The position numbers were made by a program, and so were the translations under genes. Positions 55,871-64,000 of a stretch of DNA of 64,000 nucleotides are shown here, in pieces. How positions within the stretch are numbered: position 1 is the first letter of the stretch; every line of letters begins with the position of its first letter. The notes under the pieces were generated by a model. The model was not told where the DNA came from. It saw only the letters and a program-made list of their open reading frames with translations, and searched no databases. Source of the DNA: Antedon mediterranea (lineage: Eukaryota; Echinodermata; Crinoidea; Comatulida; Antedonidae); NCBI RefSeq assembly GCF_964355755.1, contig NC_092674.1, positions 8,811,001 to 8,875,000 of the forward strand, in the 5' to 3' direction.

Positions 55871-58800
55871 CTAAAAACAGAATTACAAAATGATTTTTGT
55901 TTGTAAATTTAATCAAAAAACATGTCACGTCATTAATATTAAATTTGAAAAGAACGATAAATGAAAAACAACTTTTGAAGAGCTGAATAAAAGTAGGACA
56001 TTTCTACCTGATCTATCAGATAAAAAGGATGCGAGCGATCTATTTTTTGATACTCAGCCATCAGATCGTTGCCAAATTCTCCATCTGTCAATTGAATAGC
56101 ACTGTCAACAAGTTGCAGAACAAGACGTCTGAAGTAGGCAGTGGTGTGGCGATTATCTTGACCATCAAGTAAATCACGACTTGACCATGACCAGGTGTTG
56201 GAGGCCACTTTATTTTTCATCCTAAAATAAAAATAATTATAAGCAACTTAAGTATCTTCTTAAATCAACAGGCCATCTTCTCTAAATACATTACCTCCTT
56301 TTTCTGCCTCTAATCATAAATCTATTAATGAAGAGAATGATATAAAATGTAATTAGTGTCTCACCAAGCTTTGTGTGTAGCATACATTTCACGTCTGTTT
56401 TCCTCTGTGTTCTTGTCTGCTATGTCAATAATTTTAATACCTGACTGTTTCTATAAAAACAACATAGTTAAATAATGAATTAGTAACGCTTTAAAAAACC
56501 CAAAAAATTAGCGAAAATAATCTGCTACAGTTTCGCTGAAGAAGCTGTCTGAGAAGGACAGCGAAACTGTCAAGCAGGTTAGTTTCGCTAATTTTTGGGG
56601 GTTTTTTTCGAAAAGAATTACTAACTCATAAATATCCAAAACCAGATGAACATTTTTAATCATAGTTAAGAATTACAATTTATTTTTAACTTTATTAGAA
56701 AGGTATGGCGCATCGGTACAAGATATTGGACTAGCACGTGATAGGCATGGGTGGAGACCTGTCTGTGCAATATTGTTTGTATCCTTCTGTAAGACACTTT
56801 ACTCTCATTCTCTCTTTGGATGGGATGTAAAGCCATTAGTCCTGTGTATGTACATACATGAACAACAAAGGTCTTTTTCAATATTTGAAGTTTATAATTG
56901 ATAAAATATTTCCTACATTTAGTCTCACTTTTTGAGACCATCATATAATCTGTTCAATTCAATTTATTTTGGATTTCACAATACAAACAACAACACATAC
57001 ATCACAATGCTAGACTCCAACAGCGAACTCAATCGCTATGCCTATATTCACACTAAGGGTATAACACTGAATTTTCCTTGACTTATATTTATAGACAAAC
57101 AGACAGACTGACCAAAACCAGACTGTAATAATACATACATTGCTGTAGTTAATGATTATCATTCTCCCCTGCGTACATGCTACATCCACCATTGACTGGT
57201 CTTCAATTGTTAAGTGCTTTGGACTGATGGTCAGTCCGTTGGCTGGTAGCGCACTTGTTTGCACGACAAGGGCGCCAGAATCCACTGAGTACACATGCAG
57301 AAAATCAAGTACCTTCACAATTAGGTATTCAGATCCAGTAACATTGTATGCTCTAGAAATCTGGTAAAAATAAAGTAAATTACTCAATTAGACAAAATTT
57401 AATATTCAAAAATGAAATACATTTCAAATTGCATTTCTGGTTTAAATAGTGATGGGTCAGATACAAAGAATATCCTGCAACTATTTGTTTTACATTTTTA
57501 GGCAGACTAGATCTGTATGCAGTAAATTCATGGTTTAATTGAAGCGATTGGTTGGCTAAAATGTTATTCAGATGGTTTAAAATATACTGTAAACTCAATG
57601 TAACGATTGGAAACTATTAAGAGGATACTTTTTGTTAATGTTTTAACAGTATGATAAACCTCTAGGGGACATCCCTATTATTTGGACATTTACAGACGGG
57701 AAACACGTTTTAACACTGAGGTCAACCTCTATTCAGGCTGCTAAATATTATCACCAAAAGGAAATTGTATCATGCTTATATATGCAGATGCTTTGACGTA
57801 CTCTTGATACTAGACCAGAGTCTGGACTCTATAGAAATTATTGACTTAAGAGTAACCATTTTACAGAGCCATCAGCAACAACGTTAATTTACCTGGAAAC
57901 TACATACACCTTTATCCATACACCTGGTAAACTCCAGTTGAGACAGACTGAATTGTATGTTGATTCTGTAAGGTCTCACCTTCATTTCTGGTACATCGAT
58001 AAACACAAAGCTAATGTGAGCACCTGAAATGGATTGTTGTATTGTGTAAAAAAAAAATGTGTAAACTCAACTGTGTCAACAAAAGTGCTCCGAACTGAAC
58101 GCAACTGATATGCACAAAAAAAAATTTCAGTTGCTTATGTTCTATTTTTCAGGAACTGAAAGGAACTCAATGCAAATTTTTACAACTCAATCGCATTCAG
58201 TTCAATGTCGACATAAGCGCTCCCACACTGGTTCCTTTCAGTTCCGTTGAGTTCCGTTCAGTTGCTCAAAATTTCGACATAAGCGCTCTCGTGCAACTAG
58301 TTTCTTTCAGTTGAGTTCCATGTCGACTTAAAGGCACCTTAAGTGATTCAAATATCGTATATTCACTGTTATATCAAGATTTAAAAAGCATTAAAAACCA
58401 ACCCCTCTTATTTTTCACGGGCCGACACTTATGGCGTTTGCGTTGGTACATTTCCCCCCTTAAGTTAAATGGAAAGGTCCCAAAACAAATTTCTTGAAAA
58501 CATCCCAGCACAGCAATTCTCTGGTGTTACACAATTCAAACATACCTGTGTGTTGGATGGCAATTTAGCTAATAAAAGTAAATACTGGTTTATAATTATA
58601 AAGATACCTTTAGGTGGACATTGTTTGAATAGTAACATGAAAGCAAGCAGATTTCCATCAGAAGACAGTTTACACTCCAACATAGCTGAATATCCATTCT
58701 GTAAATAATATTTAAGAAAAATATAAGTATTATTATTATGTTAATTTTTTCAAATTTATTTCATTTCATTTATTTGTTTGACAAAAAACGTCTTGGCTTC

Positions 58801-61800
58801 TCAGAGACAATGAGCCTCAATAGCTCGTAAGCGGAAAATCCCAGATATAGCATGTTTAACAATTAGCACGTTTAACACCCGATTATCCAAAAGCGCCAAA
58901 TTACATATAATTACTATAAAAGATGGCTTTTTAAAACTTTGATGGAAGGTGCACCTTAAATTGAATTAGGAAGATTGTTCCACAGTTTAGGAGCTGCAAC
59001 TGCAAAAGGTTCGATCACCATAGGTCTTCAGGCAACTAGGTGGAACAAAAAGTATAGATGTACTAGTAGTTGAGATCTTTTACAGACTGAAGACGTTCAT
59101 ATAATTAGGGTGGAAATATTTGATGGCGATTGGTCATGAAGTGATTTATATGTAATTAACATGGTAAATATGGTCGATTGTGTGTGTTTGTATATTGGTT
59201 AGTCAGCAGGATTATTCAAAAAGTTATTTCCCGATTTTTATAAGATTTTAAAGGATGGTTTCATAGCTGTATGAAACCAAATCAATCAAATCAAAATATT
59301 CGTTTTGAATTGTACACCACTCCTTAAATTTAGTAATTACAGTTTAAGACTCACTTATGAGAATTAATCCTAGAAATGTTTTTATGTATTGATTACGGTA
59401 AATGAGTTAATTTAAGTACATTTATGAGAGATCGATGAGGTATCATCAACCGCTTGGCCACTCACCGCCCAAACTCTTTTCACTATTGGCTTGTGAATTC
59501 CTTCTAAAAGAATACTAATATTGTGAAATATAAGTCTACCGAGCCAGATCCTGAAATTCTGTGTACTTTTCCTCATCTACCTCAGTTTTTTTTAAAAGCA
59601 CTCAATATTTATAGGTTTTATGAGCCATTGTCTGTAAGAATCAAAGAAATATCAAAAAAAGTGGCAGACTCAAAAAAATGGATTTCTTTCAAATTTTGCA
59701 CATGGCTATATATGTGTTGAGAGAAATCAAATATGAAGTATTTTTTATTTCACACGTATATTTCCATGGCAACGGCCAAATTTGTGTTTTTGACAAATTT
59801 TGTCCTTTTTTAAGGTTTTTTAAAATGGATATTGGTACTACTTTGATGAACGATATTTTTGTGTTGTTCATTTAATTATAAAAAATAATTAGTGTATGCA
59901 TAATAACAATGCATTGTGTACCTGTTTCAAATCTTTTTATTTTTTTTTATTTTATACTTTGGGAGATACCATTTATTTAAAAAGGGGTGTTTTTCACTTT
60001 TTTTAAATTGTTCAATGCAACTAAACTTTACTTCACCATAACGCCCAAAGTGGTGTATTTTTTTAGCTGATTTATTACAAATAGGTAGTTCTAATGTTTA
60101 ATAATTGATTTCTAAAATAAAATACTGGGGTAAATTTAAAATCTACAAGCAGTGTTGCGAGAAACATAGGCATTTTTATAAAAAAAAAACATGGTATATT
60201 AGTAAAAACATTTTATTTTCTTTGATTATTTGATTTGAAACTCATTGTTCAGAAAAATTCTTAATGTTTTATATAGTTCTAGTTGTGTTGTGAGAAAAAA
60301 AATTAATTTTTAATTATAGATTCTGTAATTCCCAGTTTTAATGTCATTTTATAGGTTATATCCTCTGGAAATTTGAATAAATTATCAGATCGTTGTGAAT
60401 TTTAATCTTTGCAACAGATTACTCCTCTCTTATTTTGAAGCTCCTCTTTCATTTGTTTACTTCTTTTATTTGCTAACCTAAGCAGATCCCACATGCCCAT
60501 CCACCACCACTTTCGACTATCACCCCTCTCCCCCCCCCCCACCCCGACTATAACCACAAAAAGATAAACTGCAACACTTTGGTCGATCATCCACTATAGA
60601 GTGTCAAATGCATGCATTCAAGCACCACCCACACTGCCGCTACCATCGCCCCAATGAATAGACGGATTCAAACTCCTCCATCCCACTCCATCCCACCCCT
60701 CCCCCTTTCTCCAAGCCCCCACCCACCCCAAGTTAAAAATTGCAATGCAAAAGATAGGACATAAAGTTAAGTTTTTAGACCCTCGCCTTCAACCATCTAA
60801 CTATTTAAAAGTCCTTGATCCACCACTTTCCCCTCCCCAAAATAGAACCAATCAAAAGTCAATGATATACTCAGGTATGTTAATGCTACATAACAAATAT
60901 TGAAGCCCTGATTTGAAATTTCATTTCATTTAAGGTCAGCATGTAAAATATCACACTTTATTATTAAATATTGGTTTTAAATTCTATATTTTTTTTACTG
61001 TGATGGTTGGATTCATTATTAATTATTAATTAATAATTATCTGATAATTATTTCATTTCCCTTAGTTATGCATAGCAACAGTTACTATGGTAACTAAAAA
61101 TGAGATATTCTTTAGATTTTGCATATTTATCTCATACAAATTTAAATTTGTAGATTATTAGCAGGCATGCCTTATTTGCATTTTCAAATTACCGTTTCAC
61201 AAGGTCATATTCGTAAGCACTTTCTTCTGTGATTATTTTTATTCATGAAAACCCCATATTTTATTTACAGCGGCCACCTCCCTTAACGGACGCACTTTGA
61301 AAAGCCTGTTTGTTCTTCCTATCTAATTAGTGCATTTGGTACTTACCGTAAGCAGCTGCGGGCACCTTTTTATACTAAAAATGAGATTTTTTGTAAGCGG
61401 CCAATCGAAAAATGTGATACTTATTGCATGGACCTATGAATTAGAGGTGCATGTTTATTGTATTTCTTTATATATTAGCTTTATTTTGAAGAGGTTTTAA
61501 AAACATTACTGTGAAGAGATGAGAAAACTACACAGATTTTGACCGACCATTTTTCATATGATAAAAGTTTTTAAAATTTGTCTGAAAATGCTAAAAAATA
61601 CTAAACCACCTGATTATAAATAATAATAGGCCTACAATTAGCTGGAAAATTGAGACGCTCGTTTCGTTAAGAATATCGTATATAGCCATAATAAGTGATT
61701 TTGGCCCTTTATCGGCAGAACCTCCCGTAAGGGGTCACCGCCCGTAAGCGGCCACTTTTCCAGGTCCCGAGGGTGGCCACTTACGGGAGGTTCAACTGTA

Positions 61801-63833
61801 TTTAAAAAAACAATTATCCTTAGTTACGCATAGAAACAGGTTCTAAGATAACATAAATAATACATTTTGACATAACTTGACCCAACAAATGACCCTTTCA
61901 CAAGGTCAGACATTTTCTGTGATTCAGTAGATAAGTAAATATGGGAAGTTAGTAAAGCTATGTATTCAATTGTTTGTAGTCATGAAACCCCATATTAAAA
62001 ATATTGTACTTAGTTACGTATAGAAACAGTTGCTACAATACACTATAGGTAAAACGTTGATGTCATTTTACCTCAATATGTAAATTTTTTTTTTTTTCAT
62101 GAAACTCCATATTTAAATATCATTTGTTACGTAAACAGGTTTAAGATAACACTAAACGCTTTTTTACCTTTATTCAGATTTGTCAAGACTTTCTTTCTGA
62201 GATTATTAGGATTCAGTATTTAAAGTAAATTTGGCAAAAAGTAGAAATGTAAAACTATGTAGAAAAAATGTTTTGTATTTATGAAAAACCCCTTATTTTT
62301 TTTAAATGTTCGCATAGAAACAGTTACTATGGTAAAATGTTGACCTCAAAATGAATGAATTTACAAGGTCAAGTTTGTCATTAATGGAATGCAGTAGAAG
62401 TCAAATTGGGAAAAATTACAAATGCAATCAATTCTTTGTATTTATAAAAACGCCATTTTTTACGTTTTTTTTTTAAATTACTTTCCTTAGTTACACATAG
62501 AAATGGTTGCTAAGGTAACACTATAGGTAAAATATAAAAATTTTTGAGAATTGTTATGAACTATCTTGTAAATTTTGATCAAACATTAATAGTTGTAGTA
62601 AAGTGGGGACCTGTCCTGTTTTGCATTCTGACCCCTTTTGACCTCAAATGACCTATTTACAAGGTCAGATTTTTTGGGAGGTCTTTGTATCTCTTTACAC
62701 AAAATAGATTTAAAAATTTATAAAAACCATTGACTCAATTATTTCCAAGTTTAACATTATTTTCCATCAACTAAATATTTTAATGCAAAATACTGTTTTT
62801 CTGGCAATTAATTGAAATAAACCTGGCAACACATTCTCCTATTTTATCTAAACTATTCGTATGACTCTAGTAGCATTATGACAAGCCATATATACATTTT
62901 ATTATTGAATTAGCCATATTTAAATTGTGTTTCATGTGTTTTGTTTGTTGATATTTTGTTATATTTTTTGTATTTTTCGTATTTTCCTGGCAACACAAAA
63001 CCTATGTACGAAATTTACCCCAGTGTTTTTTTCGTGATTATTGTTGACAAACCTATTGACTATCAAATTAAAAAACCTCATTGATTTAAAAACACCACTT
63101 TGGAAGTTATAGGTACGTTTATGAGGTATACTTTTATAAAAAAAATATTTTTTAAAAACACCCCTTTTTAAAATAATAGTATCAACCAAACTCCATTTTG
63201 TAATTTATTTTTTTTCTACATTAAATGGAACTCAATACATGTTGTTTACACTGCTATAAACAAAAACTGTATACTGTAAGTATTTTTGGTTAGAATAAGT
63301 ATACAAGTTTGTACTTTTTCACTATAGAAAATCTGTGAAAAATGGCAAAAACATCAAAATTTGGATAATTGACCGTTGTCATGGCAACGGAGGCTAAAAA
63401 TTAAAATGAATGTTGTAGATATGCTTTTTATTGAAATGTCTATTCATGGTAAAAATTTGAGAGAAATCCATTTTTTTACATCTGCCACCAAATCTTTGAT
63501 TTTTACAGACAATGGCTCTTATATGCAGACAAACAAAACTGACATTGATTGTTTGAAGGTTATTGTCATTAAATTTTCATATGCCTAGGCGAATGTTTGC
63601 GTCCTCTATGAGAGCCCTTCTAGTTTGCTATTCAATTATTTACTACAGTTGACTCTTTGAATACTGGATTGGACACATACACTACGAAGGAAAGGAAAAA
63701 GTTGTTTAATTACCGCTTTTTCTTTAAACTTGACTTTAGTGTAGGACAAAAGCAGACTATTCATGGTATCTCTAACAACAACGTGAAAGTCACATCCATC
63801 AGGTGGTACCTCTTGAGGGCGCCAAATTTCAGT
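55802..63833 (-). CDS. Unrecognised conserved-looking protein, C-terminal 310 residues (7 exons)
   Basis: In coding order the exons are 63833-63714, 58698-58608, 58023-57893, 57360-57139, 56450-56365, 56221-56008 and 55870-55802, all GT/AG and in phase, ending in TGA. The first half has alternating short hydrophobic stretches and turns (LECKLSSDGNLLAFMLL, HISFVFIDVPEM, YLIVKVLDFLHVYSVDSG, VDVACTQGRMIIIN) that look like beta-propeller blades. The second half is helical (HTTAYFRRLVLQLVDSAIQL) and the end is a charged, disordered tail (QDEPKDSEPPNEVAS). I do not recognise the family, and the upstream exons lie beyond the right edge. It converges on the glypican gene. The consistent phases across seven exons make this a real gene. 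Confidence 0.75.
56008..56221 (-). CDS. Unknown gene, sixth exon in window
   Basis: Acceptor TTATTTTAG, donor GTAGAA. Completes a Trp codon and ends in phase 0. Encodes a mainly helical segment, ASNTWSWSSRDLLDGQDNRH, then TTAYFRRLVLQLVDSAI and AEYQKIDRSHPFYLIDQ. Confidence 0.78.
56365..56450 (-). CDS. Unknown gene, fifth exon in window
   Basis: Acceptor TTTTTATAG, donor GTGAGA, phase 0 in and 2 out. Encodes KQSGIKIIDIADKNTEENRR and EMYATHKA. Confidence 0.7.
56470..56635 (+). repeat. Long hairpin with hammerhead-like core
   Basis: Arms such as CCCAAAAAATTAGCGAAA and TTTCGCTAATTTTTGGGG pair over about 75 nt each way. The apex reads CTGAAGA (56536-56542), a perfect 6-bp stem GCTGTC/GACAGC and then GAAACTGTC. 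This is the hammerhead order with A for the usual U in CUGAUGA. The hairpin sits in the intron between exons 57139-57360 and 56365-56450 of the minus-strand gene. Confidence 0.6.
56694..56870 (+). mobile_element. tRNA-type SINE copy
   Basis: The head has an A box-like TGGCGCATCGG. The body TTTGTATCCTTCTGTAAGAC, ACTTTACTCTCATT and GGATGGGATGTAAAGCC followed by GTCCTGTGTATG is a SINE core type found in several animal groups. It shares this core with 54196-54506 and 54545-54712. Confidence 0.6.
57139..57360 (-). CDS. Unknown gene, fourth exon in window
   Basis: Acceptor TTTTTACCAG, donor GTATGT, 74 codons phase 0/0. Encodes ISRAYNVTGSEYLIVKVLDF, then HVYSVDSGALVVQT and VDVACTQGRMIIINYSN, two propeller-like blades. 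Confidence 0.78.
57893..58023 (-). CDS. Unknown gene, third exon in window
   Basis: Acceptor CCATTTCAG, donor GTAAAT. Completes a Gly codon and ends in phase 0. Encodes AHISFVFIDVPEMKVRPY and SLSQLEFTRCMDKGVCSFQ. It lacks an ATG near its start, so it is absent from simple open-frame lists. Confidence 0.72.
58083..58340. mobile_element. Fold-back MITE rich in AACTGAA/TTCAGTT
   Basis: GGAACTGAAAGGAACTC pairs with GTTCCTTTCAGTTCC, and CCGAACTGAACGCAACTGA pairs with TTCCGTTCAGTTGC. CGACATAAGCGCTC occurs twice. No clear target duplication. It lies in an intron of the unknown gene. Confidence 0.55.
58608..58698 (-). CDS. Unknown gene, second exon in window
   Basis: Acceptor TATTTACAG, donor GTATCT, phase 0 in and 1 out. 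Encodes NGYSAMLECKLSSDGN and LLAFMLLFKQCPPK, a strand-turn-strand pattern. The intron before it is 5 kb of repeats. Confidence 0.72.
58748..59160 (-). mobile_element. Probable retroposon in reverse orientation
   Basis: On the minus strand it ends in an AAATGAAATGAAATAAAT tail like that of the LINE at 46791-47095, preceded by TCTCTGAGAAGCCAAGACG (compare TTTCTGAGACAGGCCTTGG there). A GC-richer block near 58980-59050 may be its body. Confidence 0.4.
59280..60190. repeat. Dispersed mosaic repeat, copy B (inverted)
   Basis: 59280-59650 is the inverse of parts of 53995-54880. 59640-60190 is the inverse of 62985-63517, sharing GGAAATCCATTTTTTTG-like blocks, TTGCCATGGAAA, CACCCCTTTTTAAA, CACCACTTTGG and AAATTTACCCCAGT in order. 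It lacks the SINE pair of copy A except for the first about 20 bp of the SINE head. Confidence 0.7.
60480..60860. repeat. C-rich low-complexity region
   Basis: CCACC/CCCAT/CCCCT runs including a 13-base C tract near 60530. Strongly strand-asymmetric compared with the AT-rich surroundings. Confidence 0.7.
61063..62750. repeat. Degenerate tandem repeat of 115-260 bp units, 6 copies
   Basis: Units start CCTTAGTTACGCATAGAAAC (about 61063, 61819, 62008, 62125, 62308 and 62488) and contain TTTACAAGGTCA, GATTCAGTAGA and ATGAAACCCCATATT. The first unit is interrupted by a 531-bp insertion. Confidence 0.75.
61268..61798. mobile_element. 531-bp DNA element inserted at TA
   Basis: TA flanks both ends (61266-61267 and 61799-61800). 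The right end is GGCCACTTACGGGAGGTTCA followed by ACTG, and the left end is CAGCGGCCACCTCCCTTAAC. CGTAAGCGGCCAC words recur inside. Other units of the surrounding tandem repeat show the uninterrupted sequence. A TA target with CAG...CTG ends fits a Tc1/mariner-type non-autonomous element. Confidence 0.65.
62985..63575. repeat. Dispersed mosaic repeat, copy C
   Basis: Direct orientation of the sequence found inverted at 59640-60190. It then switches at about 63517 to a segment found inverted at 54005-54052. It ends about 140 bp from the first visible exon of the unknown gene. Confidence 0.65.
63714..63833 (-). CDS. Unknown gene, first exon in window
   Basis: Acceptor TATTTCACAG, donor GTAATT, 40 codons phase 0/0. 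Encodes TEIWRPQEVPPDGCDFHVVV and RDTMNSLLLSYTKVKFKEKA. Confidence 0.72.
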
Positions 63834-64000
63834 CTGTGAAATAATTAGAAGAGAAAAAGGCCAAATGCATTTGACCAGCTCATGATTACACATCTGTGAA
63901 TATTATTCAACAACATTTTTTTTCAATTTTTACTTTTTTTGTCCCCCTGAAAAAAATAATTCACAAACAGATTTTGGTTGAATGTATGTTAATGCCACAT

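Noticed and set aside
63376-63588. 70-codon plus-strand frame near the right end
   Set aside because: Lies inside the dispersed repeat copy C, and homologous copies do not keep the frame.

Overview
The window reads as nuclear DNA of an invertebrate animal. It is AT-rich, the genes are split into short exons by large introns with GT/AG boundaries, and much of the non-coding sequence is miniature inverted-repeat elements, SINEs, minisatellites and fold-back DNA. Three gene models are supported. Intact FNDC3 and GPC3/5-type glypican homologues point to a bilaterian. The repeat character (many hairpin MITEs, tRNA-type SINEs, hammerhead-like hairpins) would suit an invertebrate deuterostome such as an echinoderm or hemichordate, but that is an inference and the species is not determined.

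Layout. 1-3871 (+) holds the last seven exons of an FNDC3-type protein: four fibronectin type III domains and a C-terminal membrane anchor. A tRNA-like gene and a minisatellite lie in its introns. 3872-16920 is intergenic. It carries two hairpin elements, a 59-bp minisatellite (8792-9729) and a 5.6-kb array of about 28 nested-palindrome units (10241-15870) bounded by inverted flanks. 16921-51226 (+) is a complete glypican gene of seven well-supported coding exons plus one doubtful cassette exon. Its introns hold an 82-bp minisatellite, a 1.06-kb fold-back transposon with a 10-bp target duplication, several MITEs, a LINE 3' end, and three tiny palindromes of 26-42 bp, two of them flanked by exact 7-bp direct repeats. 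51227-55801 is intergenic with SINEs and degenerate tandem repeats. 55802-63833 (-) is the C-terminal 310 codons of a gene I do not recognise, running off the right edge. Its long first visible intron is packed with repeats.

The genes do not form an operon-like system. FNDC3 is a membrane-anchored FN3 protein and the glypican is a GPI-anchored heparan sulfate proteoglycan. They are neighbours in the same orientation, and the third gene converges on the glypican. I find no CRISPR array, no phage or bacterial features and no toxin or viral genes. The most unusual material is repetitive: the ultra-short palindromic insertions, the palindrome satellite, and hairpins with hammerhead-like cores.
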